From Dactylosporangium roseum (GTDB lineage: Bacteria; Actinomycetota; Actinomycetes; Mycobacteriales; Micromonosporaceae), in the NCBI RefSeq assembly GCF_025264685.1, contig NZ_CP073721.1, positions 4,827,001 to 4,891,000 of the forward strand: 64,000 nucleotides of DNA. Direction: 5' to 3'. The notes below the pieces were generated by a model that searched no databases, was not told the origin of the DNA, and saw only the letters and a program-made list of their open reading frames with translations. Within the stretch, counting starts at the first letter, position 1. Each line of letters starts with the position of its first letter. This document shows, one piece after another, positions 9,019 to 17,419 of this stretch. A program made the translations under genes and the position numbers.

Positions 9019-10671
9019 CTACAGCACGACCCGGAACGTCGAGCCGACACCCGGTGTGCTCGACGCGTCGATCGTGCCGTCGTGGTCGAGCACGATCTGC
9101 CGGGCGATCGTCAGCCCGAGGCCGCTGCCGCCGGTGGCGCGGTCCCGGGCCGGATCGGCGCGCCAGAACCGCTGGAAGACGAACGGCAGGTCCGCCGGCT
9201 CGATGCCGCAGCCGGTGTCCTCGACCTCGACCACCGGCCGGCCTTCCGCCGGGAATGCCCGCAGGACCACCGCGCCGCCCGCGTCGGTGTACCGCAGCGC
9301 GTTGGTCACCAGGTTGCCGAGCACCTGCCGGAGCCGGTCCTGGTCGCCGTGCACCGGCAGCGGCCCGGCGACCTCCGCCGTCAACCGCACGCCGGCCGCC
9401 TCGGCGACCGCCAGGTGCGCGATCCGTGCCGCCTCGACGAGGTCACCAAGATCAAAAACAACTCTGCGGTACGTGAGGTGCCCGGACTCGGCCAGCGTGA
9501 GGTCCTGCAGGTCGTCGAGGATTCGGCGTTGGAGCTGCGCCTCGTCGTGCAGCGACGTGAACAGCTCCCGCGACGGCGGCAGCACCCCGTCCTGCAGCGC
9601 CTCGAGGTAGCCGAGCAGGTTCGACAGCGGCGTGCGCAGCTCGTGGGCGACGCTCGCGACGAGCCGCCGCTGCGCTGCCTCCGCGGCCTCGAGTGCCTGG
9701 GCCATCCGGTTGAACGACGCCGATAGCTGCCCCAGCTCACCGCTGCCGACCGGTGGCACGCGCGTGTCGAGGTGGCCGTCGGCGAGCCGCCGCGACGCGG
9801 CCGTCAGCGACCGGACGGGCCGGCTCACGTTGCGGGCGATGAGGGCGGTGCCGATGAGCGCGAGGACGAGGATGCCGCCGGCGGCGATGACCGTCGGCCG
9901 TCCGACCAGCGTCGCCGCGTCGTCGTCGACGGCGCCGAGGAAGAGCTGCAGCGGCTCGGGCGAAAACGTGGCGACCCGGTCGCCGAACGTCTTGACGAGG
10001 CAGATCCGCGGCACCTGCTCACTCCGGCACGCCGCCGTCGCGGTGACGTCCCCGGCCCGGTCCCAGTCGGCCTGCTCGGTCATCTGCCGCTGGCACTCGG
10101 GGTGGTCCATGACGTTGTCGGCCGCGAACGGCACGCCGTACCAGTCCTCGGTCAGCGCCGGCGGCTCGCGGAACTGCTCCACGAGGCAGCGGGCGAAAAG
10201 CTGCGTCCGGCGGTACCGGTCGATGGCGGTCTGCGTGAACATCTCCGCCTTCGTCGAGGCCGGGTTCTGGGTCCGTTCTCCCGGCCACGACTGGGCCCCG
10301 GCGAGGTCGTCGGGAATCCTGAGGGTCGGCCGCGGGTCGATGAGGGTCGGCGGGCTGACGACCGGCCGGGCCGCGCGATGGGCGAGGTGGTCGGTGTCGA
10401 CGGTCACCAGCCCGTACAGGTTGACGAGCCGGATCCGCTGGTGGTTCTCGTCCGACAGGCGCTGGACCCGCTCGGACACGCCCCGCCAGGTGCCGTGTCG
10501 GCGGGCGTACGCGCGCACGGTCTCCGCCGTGTCGACCACGTGCTTGGTCGCGGCGGCCTGCGAATCGGTGATCTGCCGGGCCGCGAGCCCGAACGTCAGC
10601 CAGGCGGTCGCGCCGATCGCGGCGACCGCCACGAGCAGCACGAGGACGAAGACCCGAACCCGGAAGCTCAC
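9019..10671 (-). CDS. Sensor histidine kinase
   Basis: A membrane sensor kinase of 550 residues. One transmembrane helix lies at 5-28, then an extracytoplasmic sensor of about 225 residues, a second helix at 258-280, a HAMP domain near 280-332, HisKA with phospho-acceptor H343 in VAHELRTP, and HATPase with N453/N457, DTGCG near 485 and GGSGLGL near 514. The sensor contains four cysteines (C162, C193, C215, C224) that could form two disulfides. The start ATG overlaps the response regulator stop by four bases, so the regulator is translated first and the kinase is coupled to it. The signal is unknown. The extracellular domain does not resemble a sensor fold I recognise. Confidence 0.92.
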   Translation of the reverse strand: MSFRVRVFVLVLLVAVAAIGATAWLTFGLAARQITDSQAAATKHVVDTAETVRAYARRHGTWRGVSERVQRLSDENHQRIRLVNLYGLVTVDTDHLAHRAARPVVSPPTLIDPRPTLRIPDDLAGAQSWPGERTQNPASTKAEMFTQTAIDRYRRTQLFARCLVEQFREPPALTEDWYGVPFAADNVMDHPECQRQMTEQADWDRAGDVTATAACRSEQVPRICLVKTFGDRVATFSPEPLQLFLGAVDDDAATLVGRPTVIAAGGILVLALIGTALIARNVSRPVRSLTAASRRLADGHLDTRVPPVGSGELGQLSASFNRMAQALEAAEAAQRRLVASVAHELRTPLSNLLGYLEALQDGVLPPSRELFTSLHDEAQLQRRILDDLQDLTLAESGHLTYRRVVFDLGDLVEAARIAHLAVAEAAGVRLTAEVAGPLPVHGDQDRLRQVLGNLVTNALRYTDAGGAVVLRAFPAEGRPVVEVEDTGCGIEPADLPFVFQRFWRADPARDRATGGSGLGLTIARQIVLDHDGTIDASSTPGVGSTFRVVL

Positions 10672-11357
10672 GGCTGCTCCGCGAGGCGGTATCCGCGGCC
10701 GTAGACCGTCTGCACGTACCGCGGCTCCATGGGCTCCGACTCGATCTTGCGCCGCAGGTTCACCACGTGCGCGTCGACGGTGCGCTCCGACACGTCCCGC
10801 TCGAAGCCGAACACCCGGTTGATGATCTCACCGCGGGTAAAGACCCGGCCGGGCTCGCCGGCGAGGAGCTCCAGGATGCCGAACTCCTTCGCGGTGAGCA
10901 CCACGGAGGTCGCCCCCACCCGGACCTCGAAGCGTCCCGCGTCGACGACCAGGTCGCCGACCTGCAGCACCCGTAGGTGCCCCGGGCTGCCGATGCCCGA
11001 GCGGCGCAGCAGCGCCCGCACCCGGGCGGCCAGCTCGCGCGGGCTCACCGGCTTGGTCATGTAGTCGTCGGCGCCCAGGTCGAGCCCGAGCAGCAGGTCC
11101 TCCTCGGTGGACCGGGCGGTCACCAGCAGGATCGCCACGTTGGACTCGGCCCGGATGATCCGGCACACGTCGAGCCCGTCGACCAGTGGCATCATCACGT
11201 CGAGCACCAGCAGGTCCGGGCGGCGGGACCGGCTCTGCTCCAGGGCCGCCCGCCCGTTGTTGACGGTCAGGACGCTGTGCCCGTCCCGCTCGAGGTACAG
11301 CCGGATCAACTCGGCCTGCTTCGGATCGTCTTCGGCGACCAGGATGCGTGCGCTCAT
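10668..11357 (-). CDS. OmpR/PhoB-family response regulator
   Basis: A two-domain response regulator of 229 residues. The receiver has the acidic pocket EDD at 9-11, phospho-acceptor D53 in VLDVMMP and the conserved Lys in TKPVSP near 103. The C-terminal winged helix shows the OmpR/PhoB pattern (LTAKEFGILELL, SERTVDAHVVNLRRKIE, VYGRGYRL). I use ATG 11357; an in-frame ATG three codons earlier at 11366 is an alternative. It pairs with the downstream kinase. The region between this start and the divergent AsnB gene (11358-11481) should carry both promoters. Confidence 0.93.
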   Translation of the reverse strand: MSARILVAEDDPKQAELIRLYLERDGHSVLTVNNGRAALEQSRSRRPDLLVLDVMMPLVDGLDVCRIIRAESNVAILLVTARSTEEDLLLGLDLGADDYMTKPVSPRELAARVRALLRRSGIGSPGHLRVLQVGDLVVDAGRFEVRVGATSVVLTAKEFGILELLAGEPGRVFTRGEIINRVFGFERDVSERTVDAHVVNLRRKIESEPMEPRYVQTVYGRGYRLAEQP

Positions 11358-11481
11358 CACGGCCATTGTCCCGCGCCGATTGTGAAGATTCTGCGAAAGC
11401 GGCGTCGGGTTTCGATCCCTCGTGTGCCGGGCCACCGGTTCTTCATCAGTTCCCAACCACCGGATTCCTACGGTGCCGGGC

Positions 11482-13338
11482 ATGTGTGGACTCCTGGTGT
11501 TCGTGAGCGCGAACGGTACGGTCGAGGTCCCGGGCCTGACCGAGGCGCTGGATCGGCTGCGGCACCGCGGCCCCGACGAGACCGGCGTGGCGCTCGAGGC
11601 CGGTGTGGCGTTCGGGTTCAAACGACTGGCGATCGTGGACCGCGCGCACAGCCGGCAGCCGGCGCGCTTCGGCGACTGGACCGTCGTCTTCAACGGCGAG
11701 ATCTACAACTTCCAGCAGTTGCGCGCCGAGTTGACGCGCACGCACGGCGCGGAGTTCGCGACGGAGGGTGAGGCGGAGGTCATCGCCGCGGCGTTCCACC
11801 ACTGGGGCCCGTCGGCGGTGCGCCGCCTGCGGGGCATGTTCGCGATCGTCGCGTGGGACCGGGAGAGCGGCACGCTGCACGCGATGCGCGACCCGTTCGG
11901 GATCAAGCCGTTGTACCTCATGCGCACCCCCGAGGGGCTGTTCCTGGCCAGCGAGAAGAAGGCCCTGACGCCGTTCACCGGCGGCGCGGCGGTCGACCCG
12001 GTGGCGCTGTCGCACTACCTGACGCTGCAGTACGTGCCGGAGCCCGCGACCCTGCACCCGGCCGTGCGCAGGCTCCCCGCCGGGCACACGCTGACGTACC
12101 GGCCGGGCGGGGAACCGGCGATCGAGCGGTACTTCCGGCACTCGCTGCGCCCGGCGGCAACGCCCGCGGATCAGGCGGTCGCCGCGATCCGTGCCGCGCT
12201 GCGCGACAGTGTGCACGCCCACCTCCAGGCGGAGGTGCCGGTGGGCGCGTTCCTGTCCAGCGGCGTCGACTCCACCGCCGTCGTCGCGCTGGCGCGCGAG
12301 TGGCATCCGGGCATCCGCACGTACACCGTGGGCTTCGACGACGAACGGTACTCGGAGATCGAGGCGGCGTCGGAGACCGCGGCGGCGCTCGGCGTCGACC
12401 TCACCGCGACGATCGTCCGCGACGAGGACGTGATCGCCGGGCTGCCCGCCATCGCCTGGCACCTCGACGACCCGGTCGCCGACCCCGCGGTCGTCCCGTT
12501 GTACTTCCTCGCGCGGACCGCGGCGCGGGACGTGACCGTCGTACTGTCGGGCGAGGGCGCCGACGAACTCTTCGCCGGCTACGAGATCTACCGCGAGCCG
12601 GGCGCCCTCGCCGGGGTGGCGAAGCTGCCCGACCCGTTGCGGCGCGGCCTGCGCGCCCTGTCGTCGGCGCTGCCGGAGGGCGTGCGCGGCAAGAGCTTCC
12701 TCGACCGGGCCACGACCCCGATCGACGTGCGCTACTACGGCAACGCCCGCATCTTCGGCAGCGCCGAGAAGGCCCTCCTGATGCGCGGCCCGGCGGACCC
12801 GCACACGACGGTGACCGCCCCGCTGTACGCCGAGGCAGCCGATCTCGACGACGTGGCCACGATGCAGTACGTTGACCTGCACACGTGGCTGCCGGGCGAC
12901 ATCCTGACAAAGGCCGACCGGATGACGATGGCGCACTCGCTGGAGTTGCGGGTGCCGTTCCTGGACCGGGCCGTCTACGCTGCGGCGGCGGCGTTGCCGA
13001 CGGGGTTGAAGCTGGGCAGGATGACGAAGCTGGCGCTGCGGGAGGCGGTGCGCGGCATCGTCCCGGACCCGGTGGTCGAGCGCCGCAAACTGGGCTTCCC
13101 CACACCGACCCGGGTCTGGCTGCGCGGCGCGATCGGCGAGTGGGCCGCCGAGGTCATCGCGGCCTCGGACGTCGACCACCTCATCGACGTCTCCTACGTC
13201 CAGCGGCTGCTGTCCGCCCACCGCCGCGGCGCGGTCGACCATTCGCGCAAGGTGTGGACGGTGCTGATGTTCTGCCTGTGGTACGGCCAGCAGCACACCA
13301 CCCCACCGCTGCACGCCGTGCGGGCGACCGCCCGCTGA
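11482..13338 (+). CDS. asnB: Asparagine synthase (glutamine-hydrolysing) family protein
   Basis: A class II amidotransferase of 618 residues. Cys2 after the initiator Met is the glutamine-hydrolysing nucleophile. The glutaminase domain includes RHRGPDE near 26-32 and FNGEIYN near 70-76. The synthetase domain has the PP-loop SGVDS at 260-264, which adenylates the acid, and SGEGADELFAGY near 367-378. I chose ATG 11482 because only this start exposes the catalytic Cys. TACGGT at 11469-11474 lies seven bases upstream, so the mRNA is probably leaderless. It may make asparagine or amidate another acid; AsnB paralogues in actinomycetes often serve other pathways. It is divergent from the two-component system and followed by an inverted repeat. 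Confidence 0.9.
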   Translation: MCGLLVFVSANGTVEVPGLTEALDRLRHRGPDETGVALEAGVAFGFKRLAIVDRAHSRQPARFGDWTVVFNGEIYNFQQLRAELTRTHGAEFATEGEAEVIAAAFHHWGPSAVRRLRGMFAIVAWDRESGTLHAMRDPFGIKPLYLMRTPEGLFLASEKKALTPFTGGAAVDPVALSHYLTLQYVPEPATLHPAVRRLPAGHTLTYRPGGEPAIERYFRHSLRPAATPADQAVAAIRAALRDSVHAHLQAEVPVGAFLSSGVDSTAVVALAREWHPGIRTYTVGFDDERYSEIEAASETAAALGVDLTATIVRDEDVIAGLPAIAWHLDDPVADPAVVPLYFLARTAARDVTVVLSGEGADELFAGYEIYREPGALAGVAKLPDPLRRGLRALSSALPEGVRGKSFLDRATTPIDVRYYGNARIFGSAEKALLMRGPADPHTTVTAPLYAEAADLDDVATMQYVDLHTWLPGDILTKADRMTMAHSLELRVPFLDRAVYAAAAALPTGLKLGRMTKLALREAVRGIVPDPVVERRKLGFPTPTRVWLRGAIGEWAAEVIAASDVDHLIDVSYVQRLLSAHRRGAVDHSRKVWTVLMFCLWYGQQHTTPPLHAVRATAR

Positions 13339-13390
13339 TGCTGTCACCACCGGGTCGGCGACTCGCACCCCAGGGCTCGGCCGCCGGATC

Positions 13391-13466
13391 GGGCGACCCC
13401 ATGATCATGGGAAAGACGTGGCTGCCCCGACAGCCAGATCTTTCCCATGATCATGAGGTCGGGCGG
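13391..13466. repeat. Interspersed inverted repeat, family 1, copy 2 (reversed orientation)
   Basis: Arms GGGCGACCCCATGATCATGG and a matching right arm ending GAGGTCGGGC, inner stem TGGCT/AGCCA and loop GCCCCGAC. The loop is close to the reverse complement of ATCGGGGC found in the other four copies, so this element is inserted in the opposite orientation. It lies after the asnB stop and before the GGDEF-EAL gene. Confidence 0.92.
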
Positions 13467-13631
13467 TATCGAGGCGGATTGCGGCGGCTGCTGTCCGAAG
13501 CCACCACCGACGTGCTGGCGGTCCGGCCCGAGGAGGCCGCGCACGGACCGTGAGTGCCGCGCGGAGCGGTGAGCAGGTGCGGTAGCGTATCGCGCGTGTC
13601 GTCCTGAACACGTCCGGTGAGGATTGCTCCA

Positions 13632-15971
13632 GTGCCGTCGCGCCGATCCGTTCCCGTTCCGCTGGCCGTCGCCGCCGTCTCGGTGACCGCTGTCGTCGCG
13701 CTGGGAAGCTCGGGCGTGCTCAGCCCTTGGTGGTCGACGCTGGTCGACGACACGGGCCAGCTCCTCGCCGGGGCCGCGGCCACGCTCGCCTGCTGGCTGA
13801 CCGCCCGCCGGCACACCGGCGCCCAACGGCGCTGGCGGCTCTGGATGGGCGCGGGCGCCTTCGGCTGGCTGATCGGCCAGTTCATCTGGTCGTGGTATCA
13901 GTTGTTCCGCGACGACGCGCTGCCGTCGCCGTCACTCGCCGACGCCGGCTATCTCGTGCTGCCGGTGTTCGCGCTGCCCGCGATCGTCGCGCTCGCCGCC
14001 GACCGGCTTCCGCACGGCGGACCGCGCCGCCGCCCCGGCCAACTGGTCATGGTGCTCGACGGGCTGGTCGTCGTCGGTGCCCTGTTCGTGCTCACCTGGT
14101 CGACCAGCCTCGGCTCGGTGGTCCGCGCCGGCGCCACCTCCCCGTTCGCGTACACGGTCGCGATCGCCTACCCCGTCACCGACCTGCTGCTCACCGTCAT
14201 CGTCATCCTGCTGATCGCCGGGTCCGCGTCGGCGGCAAACCGGTGGCAGCTCTTCGTGCTCGGCATCGGCCTGTTCTGCCTGTCGTTCTCCGACAGCGTC
14301 TTCGCGTATCTGGTGTCCAAGGGCGCGGACAGCATGCCGCCGCTCTTCAACGCCGGCTTCGTCGCCGGGCAGGCACTCGTCGCCGTCGCCGCGCTCACCC
14401 CTGCCGACGAGCACGAGCCGGGCCGGCCCGGACCGCACGCCCGCTGGGGGCACCTGATGCTGCCGTACGTGCCGGTCGCCGGCACCGGAGTGCTCCTCAT
14501 CGTGCAGCTCGTCCGCGGCATCCCGATGGACAGCGTCGAGATCGTCGTCGAGACGGCGGTCATCTCGCTGCTCATCATCCGCCAGGCGGTGACCCTCGTG
14601 GAGAACGCCGTCCTGCTCGACCGACTCTCCGACAGTCAGGCGCGGCTGGAGCACCAGGCGTTCCACGACGCCCTCACCGGCCTGTCCAATCGGGTGCTGT
14701 TCCGTGACCGGCTCGACCACGCGCTCACCCTGCACCACCGCGACGGCCGGCCGCTCGCCGTGCTGTTCTGCGATCTCGACGACTTCAAGGCGGTCAACGA
14801 CCGGTTCGGCCACCACGCCGGCGACCGGCTGCTGCGCCAGGTCGCCGGCCGCCTGCGATCGTCGGTGCGCGACGGCGACACCGTCGCCCGGGTCGGCGGC
14901 GACGAGTTCGCCGTCCTGCTGGAGGGCAGCGACAACCCGACCCGGCCCGCCGAGCGGATCATGACGGCGCTGCTGCGGCCGTTCGACCTCGGCGGCACGA
15001 CCATCGTCGTGGGCGCCAGCATCGGACTGGTCGAGGCCGGCGAGCACGGCTCCGTCCAGACCGCCGACGCCCTGCTGCGCCGCGCCGACGCCGCCATGTA
15101 CGCGGGGAAGCGGCAGGGCAAGGGGACGCTCGTGCGGTACCGCGTGGATCTCCCCGACGGCACGGGCAGCTCCGACCTGGCCGAACTGCTGGCCTCCTCG
15201 CTGCACGACGGACACGGGCTCGACGTCCACTACCAGCCGATCGTGCGGCTCGCCGACGGCACGGTCGTCGCCGTCGAGGCGCTCGCCCGGTGGACCCACC
15301 CGATCCTCGGCCCAGTGTCGGCAGACGTGTTCATCGCGACGGCGGAGGAGATCGGCCTGATCCGGCTCGTCGACGACTTCGTGCTCGACCGTGCCTGCCA
15401 CGACGCCGCCGCCTTCCGCGGGCCGTGGGCCGGCATTGCCGTGCACGTCAACACCTCCGCCGCGCGGCTGGGCCGGCCGGAGCACGAGGAGACGGTCCGC
15501 GCCGCGGTCCTGCGCCACGGCCTGCAACCGCACCGGCTGCTGCTCGAGCTGACCGAGACCGCGCCGCTGCCCGACCTCGGCGCCGCCGCGGGCGCGGTGC
15601 GCCGGCTGGGCCGGTTCGGCGTGCGGTTCGCGCTGGACGACTTCGGCACCGGTTACAACGCGCTGGCCCAGCTTCACGCGATGCCGGTCGACGAGGTGAA
15701 GCTGGACCGCTCGTTCACCGCGGCCGGCGGCGGGCGCAGCGAGGCGATCTGCCGGTCGATCGTGCAGATCTGCACCGGCCTAGGCGTGACGGTGGTCGCC
15801 GAGGGCATCGAGACGGACCAGCAGGCGGTGACGATGGCGGCGCTCGGCTGCCGGTACGGCCAGGGGCACCGCTACGGCCGCTCCGGCCCGCTCGGGGAGG
15901 TGGCACCCACCGGCGCGCTGACCGTCGCGGCCGGGGCCGAGGACACGGCGCTGGCCGACCCGGTCGCCTGA
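13632..15971 (+). CDS. Diguanylate cyclase/phosphodiesterase (GGDEF-EAL) membrane protein
   Basis: A 779-residue c-di-GMP enzyme. An N-terminal module with about eight to nine hydrophobic helices (10-330) is a membrane sensor. The GGDEF motif at 422-426 is intact, with an RxxD inhibitory site (RDGD, 413-416) at the usual five-residue spacing. The EAL domain begins with EAL at 549-551 and keeps VN near 607, LELTE near 638-642, DDFGTG at 669-674, the Lys in EVKLDR near 690 and AEGIE near 723. Both activities therefore look possible. The start is GTG 13632, with TGAGGA eight bases upstream; GTG 13617 is an alternative. It stands alone. Confidence 0.92.
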   Translation: MPSRRSVPVPLAVAAVSVTAVVALGSSGVLSPWWSTLVDDTGQLLAGAAATLACWLTARRHTGAQRRWRLWMGAGAFGWLIGQFIWSWYQLFRDDALPSPSLADAGYLVLPVFALPAIVALAADRLPHGGPRRRPGQLVMVLDGLVVVGALFVLTWSTSLGSVVRAGATSPFAYTVAIAYPVTDLLLTVIVILLIAGSASAANRWQLFVLGIGLFCLSFSDSVFAYLVSKGADSMPPLFNAGFVAGQALVAVAALTPADEHEPGRPGPHARWGHLMLPYVPVAGTGVLLIVQLVRGIPMDSVEIVVETAVISLLIIRQAVTLVENAVLLDRLSDSQARLEHQAFHDALTGLSNRVLFRDRLDHALTLHHRDGRPLAVLFCDLDDFKAVNDRFGHHAGDRLLRQVAGRLRSSVRDGDTVARVGGDEFAVLLEGSDNPTRPAERIMTALLRPFDLGGTTIVVGASIGLVEAGEHGSVQTADALLRRADAAMYAGKRQGKGTLVRYRVDLPDGTGSSDLAELLASSLHDGHGLDVHYQPIVRLADGTVVAVEALARWTHPILGPVSADVFIATAEEIGLIRLVDDFVLDRACHDAAAFRGPWAGIAVHVNTSAARLGRPEHEETVRAAVLRHGLQPHRLLLELTETAPLPDLGAAAGAVRRLGRFGVRFALDDFGTGYNALAQLHAMPVDEVKLDRSFTAAGGGRSEAICRSIVQICTGLGVTVVAEGIETDQQAVTMAALGCRYGQGHRYGRSGPLGEVAPTGALTVAAGAEDTALADPVA

Positions 15972-16070
15972 CGGCCACCGGCGGCTGGCCGCTTCGACCG
16001 CCTGGCTGCCGCCCGCCGGATGACCGACCGGTTCGAGCACGTCGATGCGTGTCGCGGCGGGTCCTGACCG

Positions 16071-16630
16071 TCAGCGGGATCGGCGTGCCGGGGCCTCGCG
16101 GGTGCGGCGCGGTTTGGCCGGGGCGGGCATGCGGCGGCGGGACGGCCACTCGACCGTCAGGGTCGCGCCGATGGGAAGGGCGCGCCAGCGCTCCTCCGCG
16201 GCGTGCAGCGCCGCCACCGCCGTGCGGAGCTGCTCCAGGGTCAGGCGCGGCGCCTGGCCCACCGGCTCCTGTGCCGCGAAGCGGGGCAGGTCGGCGTCGG
16301 GCAGGGCTGCGACGCGCTCGACGAAACCGCCGATCAGCTCGGCGCGCTGGAGCAGGTCGCGGTGCTCGCGGAGCAGCGTGGCGGAGCGCTCGCCCGCGTG
16401 CGGCGGCCCGACACGTGGGTCATGCTCCGGAAGACCACCCCGCTGGCGATCGCGCCCCAGATGCCGTCCGTCATGCCGAGGGCGTCCTCGACCGTGTAGT
16501 GCACCAGGTCGTGCGGCAGGTCCGCGGTCACCGGGCCCGCGTGCATCCGGTAGGTCACGCCGTCGTCGCGCTCGATCAGCACGTCGGCCCACTCGTGGTC
16601 CGCCAGCCGGTAGAAGGTCGCCCGCACCAT
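16071..16630 (-). pseudogene. Frameshifted gene, unknown function
   Basis: A continuous protein can be read only by switching frame. The N-terminal part starts at ATG 16630 (MVRATFYRLADHEWADVL), includes DLPHDLVHYTVEDALG and runs to about FRSMTHVSG. The C-terminal part resumes in another frame at about HAGERSATLLREHRDLL and ends at 16071. The switch lies in a GC-rich stretch at about 16395-16430. Both parts have good codon bias for this strand only, so they are halves of one gene. I do not recognise the family. A genuine mutation and a sequencing error are both possible. It is convergent with the GGDEF-EAL gene and divergent from the VOC gene. Confidence 0.65.
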
Positions 16631-16737
16631 CCCACCATGACCGGTACGGGCAGCCGCCTCAACCGAATTTCAGCACCGCGAAACGTCCGCGGCGGAGCAC
16701 GACCGGTTGTCCGCCCGGTGCTGGTAGGTTCGCCGGT

Positions 16738-17166
16738 GTGGAGCAGCGCGTCAGCATCGTCACGCTCGGGGTCGCCGACCTGCACCAGGCGCGGACCTTC
16801 TACGAGCGGCTCGGCTGGCGCGGCCAGGAGGTCGAGGAGACCGTCTTCTTCCAGGCCGGCAGGATGGCGCTGGTGTTGTGGGGGCGCGGCAAGCTCGCCG
16901 CCGACTCCGGCATCGAGGACCACGGCACCGACGGCTTCGGCGGGATGGCCCTGGCGCACAACGTCCGATCCCGGGCCGAGGTCGACGAGGTGCTGAGCGC
17001 GGCGGCCGAGGCCGGGGCGACGATCACCCGGGCGGCGGGCGAGACGTTCTACGGCGGATATGCGGGCTGCTTCACCGACCCGGACGGTCACGTCTGGGAG
17101 ATCGCCCACAACCCCGGGTTCCCGCTCGGCCCCGACAGCGCCCTCACGATCCCCGGCTTCGGCTGA
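16738..17166 (+). CDS. VOC family (glyoxalase-like) protein
   Basis: A 142-residue protein of the vicinal oxygen chelate superfamily with the paired beta-alpha-beta-beta-beta pattern: VSIVTLGVADLHQARTFYERLGW at the start and GYAGCFTDPDGHVWEIAHNP near the C-terminus, where the conserved Glu of the metal site is the E in VWEIA. The start is GTG 16738. TAGGTT at 16725-16730 lies seven bases upstream and no ribosome binding site is visible, so it is probably leaderless. Members range from lyases to antibiotic-binding proteins, so no specific reaction is claimed. Confidence 0.85.
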   Translation: MEQRVSIVTLGVADLHQARTFYERLGWRGQEVEETVFFQAGRMALVLWGRGKLAADSGIEDHGTDGFGGMALAHNVRSRAEVDEVLSAAAEAGATITRAAGETFYGGYAGCFTDPDGHVWEIAHNPGFPLGPDSALTIPGFG

Positions 17167-17231
17167 GTTCACGGCCCGCGGCGCAGCCCGGGGCGTCGGC
17201 CACGTCACATCGGCGGGGCGGGCACATGCGG

Positions 17232-17237
17232 TAGTAT
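17232..17237 (+). promoter_or_regulatory. -10 element of the aroF leader
   Basis: TAGTAT lies six bases before the GTG of the leader peptide. This spacing would start transcription at or next to the GTG, which gives a leaderless leader peptide. Confidence 0.6.
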
Positions 17238-17243
17238 GCCCTC

Positions 17244-17306
17244 GTGATTCTGGACTATCAGCGCTTTACCGTGGCTCCGGGTGGAGCCGGCGGTCGTTTG
17301 CGCTGA
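17244..17306 (+). CDS. Leader peptide of DAHP synthase gene (putative attenuator peptide)
   Basis: A 20-codon reading frame (MILDYQRFTVAPGGAGGRLR) ends 113 bases before the DAHP synthase start. It contains Tyr (TAT, 17256-17258) and Phe (TTT, 17265-17267), written with the AT-ending codons that are rare in this genome. Tyr and Phe are end products of the pathway begun by the downstream enzyme. A strong hairpin follows at 17328-17355. This is the layout of ribosome-mediated attenuation, as described upstream of a DAHP synthase gene in corynebacteria. The peptide itself is probably only regulatory. Confidence 0.65.
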   Translation: MILDYQRFTVAPGGAGGRLR

Positions 17307-17324
17307 CCAACGTCACCCGGAGCC
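17273..17324 (+). promoter_or_regulatory. Alternative RNA stems of the aroF attenuator
   Basis: GGCTCCGGGTG (17273-17283) is perfectly complementary to CACCCGGAGCC (17314-17324). The first arm can instead fold locally as GGCTCC-GGGT-GGAGCC (17273-17288). The two folds exclude each other. A ribosome paused on the TTT codon at 17265 would cover the first arm and change which one forms. Confidence 0.55.
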
Positions 17325-17327
17325 AGC

Positions 17328-17355
17328 AAGGGCAGAGACCTCGGTCTCTGCCCTT
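17328..17355 (+). terminator. Attenuator terminator hairpin before DAHP synthase
   Basis: Perfect 13-base inverted repeat AAGGGCAGAGACC / GGTCTCTGCCCTT separated by TC, just before the DAHP synthase gene. It lacks a long T run, but the stem is strong and its place after the leader peptide points to conditional termination. Confidence 0.65.
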
Positions 17356-17419
17356 CGTCGTGTCAACGCGGCGGGCTGGTCGACCGATGAGCCCGCCGCC
17401 ACCTGGAGAAGGACGGGCA

